In this document: positions 40,845 through 49,646 of the stretch, in pieces
Numbering within the stretch: the stretch's first letter is position 1
Layout: each line of letters begins with the position of its first letter
Made by a program: the position numbers and the translations under genes
Assembly (NCBI GenBank): GCA_003134815.1
Contig: PLCO01000011.1
Span: 1-64,000, forward strand
DNA from: Acidobacteriaceae bacterium
Lineage (GTDB): Bacteria > Acidobacteriota > Terriglobia > Terriglobales > Acidobacteriaceae
Direction of reading: 5' to 3'
DNA length: 64,000 bases
Notes under the pieces: model-generated
What the model saw: only the letters and a program-made list of their open reading frames with translations
The model's database searches: none
Told to the model about the DNA's origin: nothing

Positions 40845-41162
40845 ATGTCCCCAACAATAGGCGTAGGGGGTAGCGCAAAAGTGACATCGCAAACCAAGCA
40901 ATTCATTGAGATGGGCGATATTCTCTCGCTTCGCTGTGACTGCAAGGAATGCGGAGCGTCCCTTTCCTTGCCTATCGGCTTCGGTCTGGCCAAGTCCCTC
41001 TTAAGCTGCCCGAAGTGCAGAAAGCCGTGGCTTCAATTCGAGGGGGGCACCTACCAGATTACGGTTGATGACTTTGCGAAGAGGGTAGAGGAACTGAAGC
41101 AACTGCTGCCCACTATTGGCTGCAAACTCTACGTCGAGATAGCGCCAGAGGCGGATTCGTAG
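40845..41162 (+). CDS. IS passenger, zinc-ribbon-like protein, about 105 aa
   Basis: Contains CDCKECGASLSLPIGFGLAKSLLSCPKCRKPWLQF, a CxxC-...-CxxC zinc ribbon, followed by a helix (DDFAKRVEELKQLLP). The stop codon TAG is the first three bases of the right inverted repeat. The start is uncertain: ATG 40845, GTG 40881 (GGGGG upstream) or ATG 40911. It is divergent from the transposase and shares its promoter region. May bind nucleic acid; function unknown. Confidence 0.6.
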   Translation: MSPTIGVGGSAKVTSQTKQFIEMGDILSLRCDCKECGASLSLPIGFGLAKSLLSCPKCRKPWLQFEGGTYQITVDDFAKRVEELKQLLPTIGCKLYVEIAPEADS

Positions 41163-41189
41163 CCCCCTTGCGTAAAGTGCATACTTCCG
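41160..41189 (-). repeat. right terminal inverted repeat, 30 bp
   Basis: Perfect reverse complement of 38546-38575. It starts TAGCCCCCTTGCG and ends CATACTTCCG. The initial TAG stops the zinc-ribbon passenger gene. The 8-bp duplication AAATAAAA follows at 41190-41197. Confidence 0.95.
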
Positions 41190-41280
41190 AAATAAAAATG
41201 TGTGCCCTATTCTCGGTGCAAATTGCACTTAACCCTTTCAGCATCAACACAATTGCCTCAAAAACCGTGCCGATTTTCGT

Positions 41281-41310
41281 CGATTTTTTGCGATTTTTTG
41301 CGATTTTTTG
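41281..41310 (+). repeat. three exact 10-bp tandem repeats
   Basis: CGATTTTTTG three times head to tail, exactly one helical turn apart, which would give phased T-tracts and a bent DNA segment. It lies 92 bp right of the IS in a gap with no other feature except the small ORF that follows. Confidence 0.7.
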
Positions 41311-41438
41311 TACTAAAGCGGCCCTATTTCGCCCCCAAATCGCCCCCAGCCGCGTTGGAGGCGAAATGCCAACTAGGCTCTTGCCTCAATTCCATGGTTT
41401 CCGGTATGCTGCAAAAATCCAAAACCCGGGGGATCGGC

Positions 41439-41618
41439 ATGGCGGAACCATGCTTCATTAAAAAGGGCTCGAAGCCGCATGTGTGCGGCGTCCACAATGT
41501 GCCGCTCGCGCAGCACCAAAGTTCTGACCATTTGGATACGTCAGGACTCGGAGCCTTCACTTTTCTCGTGTGCCCGGTCAGCGGTTCCGTGGTCCGCGAA
41601 ACGCCAACAAAATCCTAG
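41439..41618 (+). CDS. possible small protein, 59 aa
   Basis: Starts MAEPCFIKKGSKPHVCGVHN and ends LVCPVSGSVVRETPTKS. Cys-x5-Cys-type spacing and two His could bind a metal. A GGGGGA ribosome-binding site lies 6 nt before the ATG, the main support. It stands alone between the IS and the DUF885 gene. Family unknown; it could also be a remnant. Confidence 0.45.
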   Translation: MAEPCFIKKGSKPHVCGVHNVPLAQHQSSDHLDTSGLGAFTFLVCPVSGSVVRETPTKS

Positions 41619-41808
41619 AACGCCTACCCTCTTGCCCTTCTGCTCCATTTCACCCGCCCATTGTTCTCTCGGTAGCTCGTTCCCTGCATTCCAATCCGCT
41701 CCCCGCTCCGTCAAAACTGAAAGCTGACTTGATCGCTGACTCGCTGACTCGCTGCTTTCATGCTCTACACTCGTCAGAAAGGTGATTTCCCCCGTAAAGG
41801 ACCCTCCA

Positions 41809-43632
41809 TTGAAACGGCCTTACTCCCGTACATTCGCTATCTCCGCGCTCCTGTTGCTCTCGCTTGCGCTTGGTCTCCGCGCGCAAAGCCCGGCGCCAGC
41901 TTCTTCCGCCACGGCCGCTCCAGCTTCGCCCACCACCTCGCTTGAAGACCGCCGCAAGGCCCTCAACGACGTCTTCCACGATTACTGGGAGGATCGGCTT
42001 AAGCACGATCCCGAGTTCGCCTCCGTCATCGGCGACCTGCGCTACAACGACCAGATCGACGACTACTCCGTCGCAGCCGTCAACGATAAGCTGGCCCGCG
42101 AGCAGCGATTCCTGCTCCGCCTCGCAGCCATCGATCCGACTGGTTTTACGAATCAGGAAAAGATCAGCCAGGATCTGCTGGTTCGCGATCTCGAGGAAAA
42201 CCAGGAGGCTGCGGAGTTCAAGGAGTGGGAGATGCCCCTCACCCAGATGGATGGCATCTACTCCGAATATCCCCTCCTGGTCGCCGAGCTCAGCTTCAAC
42301 ACCGTAAAGGACTACGACGATTGGATCGCGCGCCTGCACGCCATTCCCCACGCCTTCGATCAGGTCACGGCGAATATGGAGATCGGCATGGACGATCACC
42401 GCGTGCCGCCCAAATATCTCCTCTTAAAAGCGCTTGATCAGGTGAAACAACTCGCCATTCAGAAGCCGGAAGACTCGCCTCTGGCCATGCCGCTTAAAAA
42501 CTTCCCCGCTTCGATTTCAGCTACGGAACAGGCGCGCATCAGGACTGAAACACTCGACGCGATTTCGAAGGAAGTCTTGCCGGCCTACACTCGTTTCGCG
42601 CGCTTCCTTGAGGTCAGCTACATCCCCGCCGGCCGCGATCAGCCGGGAATCGCAGCCCTAACTGACGGCGCAAAGTACTACCAGTTCCTCATCAAGCGCA
42701 CCACCACGACCGACCTGACCGCCGCTCAGATTCACCAGATTGGCCTCGACGAGGTCGGCAAGGATGAGACCACGATGCTGGCCATCGCGCAGAAGCTTGG
42801 CTTCAAGGATTTGGCCAGCTTCCGTGCCAGCCTCAAGACGAATCCCAAGCTGCACCCGGCCTCGGCTGATGCGCTCGTCGCGGCCTACAAAGGCTACCTG
42901 GGGCCCATGCAGGCTCGGCTGCCCGAGCTCTTCGGCACACTGCCCAAGGCTCCGTTTGAAGTTGCTCAGGTTCCCGACTACGCCGCCAAAACTTCGGCGC
43001 CAGCGTACTACGAAGAGGGCACGCCCGACGGCTCCCGCCCCGGCCGTTTATTCATCGACACGTACGACGCAGAGCATCGCAACCTCTACAGCGTGGAGTC
43101 GATCGCCTACCACGAGGGCATCCCCGGCCATCACCTGCAGATTTCCATCGCGCAGGAGTTGACGGGCGTTCCCGAGTTCCGCAAATTCGAGCAGTACACG
43201 GCATACGTCGAGGGTTGGGCTTTCTACTCCGAGCATCTGGGCAAGGACATCGGCCTTTACCAGGACCCGTACTCCGATTATGGCCGCCTAGAGAACGAAA
43301 CCTGGCGCGCCATCCGCCTCGTCGTCGACACCGGCGTACATAGCGAAGGCTGGACCCGCGACCAGATGGTCGACTACTTCCGTGCACACTCCGCCATTGA
43401 CGAGCCGAGCATGCAGGCCGAGGTCGACCGCTACGTTGCATGGCCCGGCCAGGCGCTGGCCTACAAAATCGGCCAGCTCAAGATTCTGGAACTCCGCGAC
43501 CGCGCGAAGAAAGCACTCGGAGACAAGTTCGACATTCGCGCCTTCCACGACCAGGTCATCGACTCCGGCGCGTTGCCCCTCGACGTCCTCGAGCACCGCA
43601 TCGACGCCTGGATCGCGGCGGAAAATCAGTGA
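41809..43632 (+). CDS. secreted DUF885 family protein (putative metallopeptidase)
   Basis: A 607-residue exported protein: signal peptide (KRPYSRTFAISALLLLSLALGLRAQ), a short Ala/Ser/Pro linker, then the DUF885 domain starting LNDVFHDYWEDRLKHDPEFASVIGDLRYND. The conserved HEGIPGHH (residues 435-442) is a gluzincin-like zinc site, with EGWAFYSEHLG supplying a further Glu. Proteins of this kind are predicted metallopeptidases of unknown substrate. The TTG at 41809 is preferred because AAAGGA lies 7-8 nt upstream; GTG 41782 is possible. An AGGGATC array follows 2 nt after the stop. Confidence 0.9.
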   Translation: MKRPYSRTFAISALLLLSLALGLRAQSPAPASSATAAPASPTTSLEDRRKALNDVFHDYWEDRLKHDPEFASVIGDLRYNDQIDDYSVAAVNDKLAREQRFLLRLAAIDPTGFTNQEKISQDLLVRDLEENQEAAEFKEWEMPLTQMDGIYSEYPLLVAELSFNTVKDYDDWIARLHAIPHAFDQVTANMEIGMDDHRVPPKYLLLKALDQVKQLAIQKPEDSPLAMPLKNFPASISATEQARIRTETLDAISKEVLPAYTRFARFLEVSYIPAGRDQPGIAALTDGAKYYQFLIKRTTTTDLTAAQIHQIGLDEVGKDETTMLAIAQKLGFKDLASFRASLKTNPKLHPASADALVAAYKGYLGPMQARLPELFGTLPKAPFEVAQVPDYAAKTSAPAYYEEGTPDGSRPGRLFIDTYDAEHRNLYSVESIAYHEGIPGHHLQISIAQELTGVPEFRKFEQYTAYVEGWAFYSEHLGKDIGLYQDPYSDYGRLENETWRAIRLVVDTGVHSEGWTRDQMVDYFRAHSAIDEPSMQAEVDRYVAWPGQALAYKIGQLKILELRDRAKKALGDKFDIRAFHDQVIDSGALPLDVLEHRIDAWIAAENQ

Positions 43633-43634
43633 TC

Positions 43635-43682
43635 AGGGGTCAGGGATCAGGGATCAGGGGACAGGGATAGGGGTCAGGGATA
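43635..43682 (+). repeat. AGGGATC heptamer array after the DUF885 gene
   Basis: AGGGGTC, AGGGATC, AGGGATC, AGGGGAC, AGGGATA, GGGGTC and AGGGATA in near-perfect 7-nt register, beginning 2 nt after the stop codon and in the same sense as the gene. Confidence 0.8.
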
Positions 43683-43724
43683 GCGTCTCAGGCACCGCGC
43701 GCACCTGCCGCAAATTGACCGCAT

Positions 43725-43915
43725 AAATGCGGACAATTCGCGTTTCAAATAGATGCATTCAAGCGAATAAATCGCGTTCCAAATGTAGGCATATATGCCT
43801 ACATTTCCCGCAATTTTCGTCCAAGTCGCCCAAATGTGCGCATATAAATGTGCGTTTTTCGCGAAATGAGCACTTATAAGCCTACAAAAGACAGCGAAAT
43901 GTACGCATTTATGCC
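43725..43915. repeat. cluster of AAATG...CATTT palindromic repeats upstream of copA
   Basis: AT-rich stretch with seven AAAT(G)-type motifs (43725, 43747, 43781, 43832, 43846, 43864, 43897), several followed by GCAT.TATGCC-like sequence. The centre, 43781-43806, is a perfect 26-bp palindrome with half-site AAATGTAGGCATA. Spacing is irregular, so it is not a CRISPR. It contrasts sharply with the GC-rich surroundings. The remainder of the 666-bp gap up to 44298 has no supported gene. Confidence 0.65.
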
Positions 43916-44298
43916 AAGTAGCAAAACTCCATAACCATGCGCAGTTTTGAATGTTACGTGTCCGACTCCTCGCTTACTTCTGCTTCCTCATTACCTGCGG
44001 GCCGCTCGGGCGGCAGCCCAATGGGTTGGGTGAGCGCACAGGCCTGTTACCGTCAACCGAGAAACCTACGGAGGCAGATTGGCGGGCCCTGGCCGACTTA
44101 CCGTTATCCATTAGTTCTCGACAAGAGACGCGAGGATTTCGCGTTAATCGAGAACGTTTCACTTGGCATGACTTCCCAACTGCAGACGGCTCGGTCGTCC
44201 TGTCACAAAACACACCGTTACTTTTACACTTCTCAAAGCTTTTGTCGTGTGAGCAAAACAACACAGAGCGGAGCGGCCCGGAGGATCAAAATCGTGAA

Positions 44299-46521
44299 AT
44301 GCCCATGTTCACCTGCCCGATGCATCCGGACGTCCACAAGACCGAAGGTGGCAGTTGCCCGAAGTGTGGAATGGCTCTGGAGCCGGAAACTGTCAGCGCG
44401 CCCATCACCCACTCTCAATACACATGTCCCATGCACCCGCAGATCGTGCGCGACCAGCCCGGGAATTGCCCCATCTGTGGGATGACCCTTGAGCCAATGA
44501 CGGTTACTGTCGTCGAAGCCGATCCTGAGCTCGACAGGATGACGCGACGGCTCTGGGTCGGCATCGGCCTCACCCTCCCGCTTCTCACCGTTATGATCTC
44601 AGACCTACTACCAAGTCATCCGATTCAGCATCTGCTCGCGGGCCGGAGTCTTGGATGGGTGGAGTTTGCGTTTGCAACCCCGGTAGTTCTCTGGGGAGGC
44701 TGGCCGTTTTTCCAGCGCGGGTGGACTTCGATCGTAAGCCTCCACCTGAATATGTTCACGCTGATCTCGATTGGCTCAGGCTCGGCTTACCTCTACAGCG
44801 TTGTAGCAGTGTTTTTGCCACAGCTCTTTCCCGCATCGTTTCGGGATATGTCGGGCCAGCTCGGCCTCTACTTCGAGGCAGCCGCCGTTATTACAGTGCT
44901 TGTCCTCCTCGGCCAGGTTCTGGAGCTGAAAGCGCGGAGCCAGACAAGCGGCGCGATCAAAGCCCTGCTTGGACTCGCACCCAAGACAGCGCGTCGTATT
45001 TCCCCCAACGGCACTGATGAGGACGTGGACCTGAAGGCCATCAAGGTCGGCGACAAGCTCCGTGTCCGTCCGGGCGAAAAGATACCGATCGACGGAGTGG
45101 TTATTGAAGGCAGCAGCTCCGTGGACGAATCGATGGTCAGCGGCGAGCCCATTCCGGTCGAGAAGACTGTCGATGCCAAGGTCACCGGAGGAACGATTAA
45201 CGGGACAGGCAGCTTCGTGATGAAGACTGAGCGCATTGGTGCCGACACCTTGCTTGCACAGATCGTGAAGATGGTAAGCGAGGCCCAGCGTACCCGCGCT
45301 CCAATCCAGAGACTGGCAGACGTAGTGGCTTCCTACTTTGTGCCAGCGGTGCTCCTGTCCGCAGTCATCACCTTTCTCGTATGGGCGATCTATGGGCCGC
45401 CGCCGCATTACGCTCATGCCTTAGTCAATGCGGTGGCGGTGCTGATTATTGCGTGCCCATGCGCTCTCGGGCTTGCAACGCCCATGGCGATTATGGTCGG
45501 GACGGGAAGGGGAGCCGGTGAAGGTGTCCTCATCAGCAACGCCGAGGCGCTTGAAATCCTGGAGAAGGTTGATACCCTCGTTGTCGATAAGACAGGCACG
45601 TTGACTTTGGGCAAACCGAAGATGACAGAGTTGATTCCCGCCGAAGGCGTGAAAGACGCCGAACTGCTGCAAGCGGCAGCCAGTCTCGAGAAGGCAAGCG
45701 AGCATCCGCTCGCCGCAGCGATCCTTGCGGCTGCCAAGGAAAAGAACATCGAGCTGGTTGCAATCGATAGCTTTCAATCGGTGACGGGTAAAGGTGTCAA
45801 AGGCACTCTGGGGGGCAAACAGGTTGCGATCGGCAACGCTGCGCTCATGACCGATCTCGGCGCTTCTCCTGAATCATTGCGGAACAAAGCGGAAGCTCTT
45901 CAGAAAGAGGGCCGGACGGTCATGTACGTTGCGCTGGGAGGGAAGTTCGCCGGTCTGATCGCCGTCGCTGATCCAATTAAGGACTCGACAGCGGAGGCCA
46001 TCGAGCAGTTGAAGCGCGAAGGCATCAAGGTCGTTATGGTTACAGGCGACAACCATGCGACCGCGGAGGCAGTCGCACGGAAGCTTGGCATCGACTTTGA
46101 AGCCGATGTGCTGCCCGACAAAAAGGCAGCGGTCGTGAAAAAGCTGCAAAATGCCGGTGCGACTGTTGCCATGGCCGGAGACGGAGTAAACGATGCTCCA
46201 GCCCTGGCACAGGCTCATGTCGGGATTGCTATGGGGACTGGGACGGATGTTGCGATGAAGACAGGTGGGATCACCCTGATAAAAGGTGACCTTCGGGGCA
46301 TTGTGAAGGCTCGCCGATTGAGTCACCTCACGATGAATAACATTCGCGAGAATCTCTTCTTTGCCTTCTTCTACAACGCCCTTGGTGTCCCGTTGGCTGC
46401 AGGCGTTCTCTACCCTGCGTTCGGTCTGCTTCTAAACCCGATGATCGCTGCAGCTGCAATGAGCTTCAGCTCAGTTTCGGTGATCGCCAATGCGCTGAGG
46501 TTGCGCGCCGCAAAGCTATAA
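44299..46521 (+). CDS. copA: copper-type P1B ATPase
   Basis: Heavy-metal-exporting P-type ATPase of 740 residues. The N-terminus has two HMBD/YHS-like zinc-knuckle units ([21 protein letters not shown] and a similar CPMHP/CPICGM), instead of CxxC HMA domains. Motifs in order: SGEP actuator loop, CPC in the metal-path helix (386-388), DKTGTLT with phosphorylated Asp430, SEHP, and [14 protein letters not shown] and this N-terminus point to Cu(I) or possibly Ag. The ATG at 44299 follows GGAGG by 14 nt; upstream in-frame codons to 43951 look non-coding. Confidence 0.93.
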   Translation: MPMFTCPMHPDVHKTEGGSCPKCGMALEPETVSAPITHSQYTCPMHPQIVRDQPGNCPICGMTLEPMTVTVVEADPELDRMTRRLWVGIGLTLPLLTVMISDLLPSHPIQHLLAGRSLGWVEFAFATPVVLWGGWPFFQRGWTSIVSLHLNMFTLISIGSGSAYLYSVVAVFLPQLFPASFRDMSGQLGLYFEAAAVITVLVLLGQVLELKARSQTSGAIKALLGLAPKTARRISPNGTDEDVDLKAIKVGDKLRVRPGEKIPIDGVVIEGSSSVDESMVSGEPIPVEKTVDAKVTGGTINGTGSFVMKTERIGADTLLAQIVKMVSEAQRTRAPIQRLADVVASYFVPAVLLSAVITFLVWAIYGPPPHYAHALVNAVAVLIIACPCALGLATPMAIMVGTGRGAGEGVLISNAEALEILEKVDTLVVDKTGTLTLGKPKMTELIPAEGVKDAELLQAAASLEKASEHPLAAAILAAAKEKNIELVAIDSFQSVTGKGVKGTLGGKQVAIGNAALMTDLGASPESLRNKAEALQKEGRTVMYVALGGKFAGLIAVADPIKDSTAEAIEQLKREGIKVVMVTGDNHATAEAVARKLGIDFEADVLPDKKAAVVKKLQNAGATVAMAGDGVNDAPALAQAHVGIAMGTGTDVAMKTGGITLIKGDLRGIVKARRLSHLTMNNIRENLFFAFFYNALGVPLAAGVLYPAFGLLLNPMIAAAAMSFSSVSVIANALRLRAAKL

Positions 46522-46754
46522 GCTGTCGCAGGCAACTGTCCAGCGTCTGGCGAATGCGGGCTAAAGGCCGTTACGGTAACAAAGCTCGCGAGGATCAGCA
46601 ACAAGCCTGCTGAAGCCGAAGAAAATCGGGTCAGTACCAGCAAACGCCGATATCGCGCGAAGGGTTCCGGCGTCTCGTTCAATCGACGAAGCGGGTACTG
46701 CGCCAATGGAACGTGTTTCAAAAATGGTCCTATAGAATCCGGTTGTTATCCCTC

Positions 46755-46776
46755 AGGGGTTGAAACCCCTATTTTT
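46755..46776 (+). terminator. terminator-like hairpin after copA
   Basis: AGGGGTTGAAACCCCT followed by ATTTTTG. The stem is at least 5 bp with a TTGAAA loop. It lies about 230 nt after copA; the intervening 46522-46754 holds no supported gene. Confidence 0.55.
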
Positions 46777-46787
46777 GTTGCCTTTTT

Positions 46788-46918
46788 CGGCCCGGCTAAG
46801 GCCGTGCCCTTGTTACAAAGCTAATTTTTGAAACACGCTCCAGATTGATGGCCATTTTCTGCCCAGCTAAAGCCGAACTCAATTTGCTGCTCTTACGGCA
46901 CGGCTAAAGCCGCGCCCC
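46788..46918 (+). repeat. REP-like CGGCTAAAGCCG hairpins
   Basis: Three imperfect copies: CGGCCCGGCTAAGGCCGTGC (46788-46807), GCCCAGCTAAAGCCGAAC (46861-46878) and ACGGCACGGCTAAAGCCGCG (46895-46914), each able to fold around a CTAA(A/G) loop. The GGGG-TTGAAA-CCCC hairpin just before has a similar form. Downstream (46930-47141) are GAATGCCGCTGCGG direct repeats (47054, 47105) and no gene. Confidence 0.6.
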
Positions 46919-47141
46919 TTCAAAGCATCGAATTCTTTCAAACTGACCCGGCGCTGCCGATGCAAGAAGGCGAGAGTGCCGGCGTGATATTCTTTCGAGT
47001 TCGCGCAACCATTCGGGTTCGCGCAAGCGGCGGCGAGTGCCGCAGGCAAAATTCAATGCCGCTGCGGGATCGAATGCCGTCGCGGATTTGGGCGGATAGG
47101 GATTGAATGCCGCTGCGGAATGCAGCGGATGGAGAAGGTCA

Positions 47142-48503
47142 ATGACGAGTGGGAAAAGTGGGAAGCGTTATTTGATTTTGGCTTGCATGATTTCGTTCGG
47201 ATTCGGTTGCGAGCTTTACGCGCAGGCTGGGGCCGCACAGGCTGGGGGACAGGCTGGGGGACAGGCTGGGGGACAGGCTGGGGCCGGACAGGCTGGGGCC
47301 CCGCAAGCCGGAGCGCCCGTGGATACGACGGTGTGCGATGTGGTGAAGAAGCCGGAAGCGTTCGACGGCAAGATTGTGCGGATTAAAGGCACCGTGTTCG
47401 CCGGATTTGACGAGTTTGCGATCAAGGACGCGACGGATCCCAACTGCGGATACACCGTGAATGCGATCTGGCTCGATTATCCGACAGGAACGAAGGGCAA
47501 AGCGGGTCCGGCAGCCCTGCTGACGATACAGCCGGCGAAGGGTTTCACTGGCAAGATCACGCCGCCTGCGCGCGCTGTGGTGACGCTGGACAGGACTGGG
47601 GACAAGGGTAAGGACTTTAAGCAATTCGATTCGCTGTTGGCGCAAAAGCACGAGAAGGGCCTGGACATGTGCCTGGGATGCACGCGCTACGAGGTGACAG
47701 CGACGCTGGTAGGCAGGCTGGACAGCGTGGCCGATGCGACACTGAAGCGCGATGCCGCGGGGAAGATTGTGGGCTTTGGCGGATTTGGGAACATGAACGC
47801 TTATCCCGCGCGACTGGTGCTTGAATCGGTTACAGATGTGACGCCGAAGGAGATTGATTTTTCTAAAAGCGACGCCGAGACGACAGGCGGTGCTAAGGGA
47901 GGAGGAAACGATTACGGGGCCAACCCGTATGGCGGCGGCGCGGGCTACAACGGCGGCGGCATGGGAGGGGGAGGGGGAAACGGAATCGATCTGAAGGGTG
48001 CAGTTGCCGCTGCACAAAAAGGCGCTGACGCTATGGCTGCGAGCCCCGCCAAAGACGCTGCGGAAAAGGCGGCATCGGTCTACGGAAAGGCGAGTGAGCA
48101 CTCGACAGGGGTCTTTGTCGCCAATGGGCCGGCGAACGAGGCTTCGCCGAATGATGAGAATTTGGGTGCCAAGGACTCACCGGACGGAGTGCAGTTTAAT
48201 TGCACATTCAACTCGGATCGCCTGCAGGGAGATTCGCTGACGAGGGCCGTGCTTCATATGGGTGAGCACGTGACCGAATTGCGAGATCCAGCAAAAGGAA
48301 ACGAAGCCGCACCGGCCTATGCTCTTGAGTCCGACGCATGGGTGGTGACGTCAGTGGGAGCGGCGTTTGCTGGACAGAAATTTCTGACGCTGCCGGGCGG
48401 GTACCTGATTTGGGATAGCAATTGGTCCGTCGCCGACCGCACTGACAAGATGACGGCCGTACTGAAAGATTTTCTGAATAACGAAGCAGCGCTGAGCCAG
48501 TAG
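47142..48503 (+). CDS. exported hypothetical protein with Gly/Ala/Gln repeats
   Basis: A 453-residue secreted protein. Signal peptide LILACMISFGFGCELYAQ (the Cys could be a lipid site), then A-G-G-Q repeats (about residues 28-55) encoded by a 12-bp DNA repeat. The next domain (about 60-190; VCDVVKKPEAFDGKIVRIKGTVFAGFDEFAIKD) looks like an OB/tRNA-anti-like fold; a Gly-rich linker and a C-terminal domain follow. Cys residues occur as CLGC and NPNCG. GGAGAAGG precedes the ATG at 47142. No family function known. Confidence 0.7.
   Translation: MTSGKSGKRYLILACMISFGFGCELYAQAGAAQAGGQAGGQAGGQAGAGQAGAPQAGAPVDTTVCDVVKKPEAFDGKIVRIKGTVFAGFDEFAIKDATDPNCGYTVNAIWLDYPTGTKGKAGPAALLTIQPAKGFTGKITPPARAVVTLDRTGDKGKDFKQFDSLLAQKHEKGLDMCLGCTRYEVTATLVGRLDSVADATLKRDAAGKIVGFGGFGNMNAYPARLVLESVTDVTPKEIDFSKSDAETTGGAKGGGNDYGANPYGGGAGYNGGGMGGGGGNGIDLKGAVAAAQKGADAMAASPAKDAAEKAASVYGKASEHSTGVFVANGPANEASPNDENLGAKDSPDGVQFNCTFNSDRLQGDSLTRAVLHMGEHVTELRDPAKGNEAAPAYALESDAWVVTSVGAAFAGQKFLTLPGGYLIWDSNWSVADRTDKMTAVLKDFLNNEAALSQ
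47223..47300 (+). repeat. coding 12-bp tandem repeat
   Basis: Six copies of CAGGCTGGGG with 2- or 5-nt variable joints; three central copies are exact 12-mers CAGGCTGGGGGA (47238-47273). Encodes AGGQ repeats in the exported protein. Confidence 0.8.
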
Positions 48504-48749
48504 GCGGACGGGCAGCAGCTTAGACCACCGTCCGCGAAAGGCAAGCGCACGCAGACGCGGAACTGCGGCAGACGGAACTGCGGCAATCTTGGCGCTGCGG
48601 ACTCTGAATGACGAATTCAGGCGGCGATTTACGGTTAAGGGGCACGGGGGCACGCTGCTCATGCGAGTATTCTTGTGAGATGCAGGTCGGGTGGCGCGCT
48701 GAAAACTCACCGTGCGCCGGAATCAATCTGAATGAAGGGAAAAGCGACA

Positions 48750-49604
48750 ATGGCCGAGATCGCCGTGGAGGCACCGCAAACTCCTGCGAAGCTGCCCCAG
48801 GTCCGCGTGGCGGTTCTGGGCGCGGGCAAGATGGGTGGCATCCTGTTGCAGGCGTTTTTGAAGGAGAACCTGTTTGCCGCAGACAAGATTCATGCGACCG
48901 TGGGCCACGCTGAGCGTGCGCTTGCTTTGAGCACGCAATGGGGCGTGGACGTGAGCACCAACAACCTCGAAGCCGTGAGGCAGTCGGATTTGATTCTTGT
49001 TGGGGTGAAGCCGTTTCAGGTTTCGGACCTGATCGCTGAGATCAAGCCAGCGCTTACGCCGGCCAAAACGCTGGTGTCGTTTGCGGCGTCAGTTAAGACG
49101 CGTTCCATTGAGGACGCTGCGGGGATGCAAATTGCCGTGGTTCGCGCCATGCCCAACACACCCTCTGCGCTGGGCGCCGGTGCGGCTGCCTTGTGCCGCG
49201 GGCGTTTTGTTTCCGATCAGCAGATGGAGTTGGCACAGCGCATATTTGAGACCGTGGGCCGCACGGTGCTTGTGGATGAGAAGCATATGGATGCGGTGAC
49301 CGGGCTATCGGGTTCCGGTCCGGCGTATCTCTACATCATTATTGAAGCGCTGGCCGAGGCGGGGGTGAAGGTAGGCCTGCCGCGCGACATTGCTACGCAA
49401 CTGGCTGCGCAAACCGCTTACGGCGCTGCCAAGATGGTGCTTGAGACTGGCTACCACCCGGCGCTGCTGAAAGACGCTGTGACTACGCCCGCGGGATGCA
49501 CGATCGACGGCATTCTGGAATTGGAGGAAGGTGGGCTGCGCGTAACGCTGATCAAAGCGGTGATGCGGGCCACTGAGCGAGCGCGGCAGTTGGCGGCGGA
49601 ATGA
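48750..49604 (+). CDS. proC: pyrroline-5-carboxylate reductase
   Basis: Last step of proline synthesis: NAD(P)H reduction of pyrroline-5-carboxylate. The 284-residue protein has the Rossmann motif VAVLGAGKMGGILL, the central VVRAMPNTPSALGAGAAALC, and the dimer-domain signature AVTGLSGSGPAYLYIIIEALAEAGVKVGLPRDIA. The ATG at 48750 is preferred for the AAGGGA upstream; ATG 48732 is an alternative with no site. It is followed by an acyltransferase gene 42 nt downstream. Confidence 0.96.
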   Translation: MAEIAVEAPQTPAKLPQVRVAVLGAGKMGGILLQAFLKENLFAADKIHATVGHAERALALSTQWGVDVSTNNLEAVRQSDLILVGVKPFQVSDLIAEIKPALTPAKTLVSFAASVKTRSIEDAAGMQIAVVRAMPNTPSALGAGAAALCRGRFVSDQQMELAQRIFETVGRTVLVDEKHMDAVTGLSGSGPAYLYIIIEALAEAGVKVGLPRDIATQLAAQTAYGAAKMVLETGYHPALLKDAVTTPAGCTIDGILELEEGGLRVTLIKAVMRATERARQLAAE

Positions 49605-49646
49605 AACCGCGCTGATTCCGTCACTCCGCGACGAAATGCCTCGCCC

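Larger units (their letters stand above)
38546..41189. mobile_element. IS1595/ISXO2-like insertion sequence with passenger genes, 2644 bp
   Basis: A complete element bounded by perfect 30-bp inverted repeats (38546-38575 and 41160-41189) and an 8-bp target duplication AAATAAAA. It holds a transposase (39802-40761, minus), a 51-residue basic protein, a phage-head-morphogenesis-like protein and a 152-residue unknown on the minus strand, and a zinc-ribbon protein on the plus strand. Intact ends, an intact transposase and an exact duplication imply recent insertion. IS1595-family members are known to carry passenger genes; this combination is not one I recognise. Confidence 0.93.

Noticed and set aside
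43725-43915. CRISPR array
   Set aside because: Motif spacing is irregular (14-51 nt), units are degenerate palindromes rather than identical repeats with unique spacers, and no cas gene is near.
43951-44298. In-frame extension of about 116 codons before copA, starting with a hydrophobic [12 protein letters not shown] stretch
   Set aside because: Amino-acid content after the first 20 residues is not protein-like for this family. The HMBD-type N-terminus and GGAGG support a start at 44299.
46410-46721. A 103-residue minus-strand frame over the end of copA
   Set aside because: Half of it is antisense to copA; no ribosome-binding site and no protein-like pattern in the remainder.
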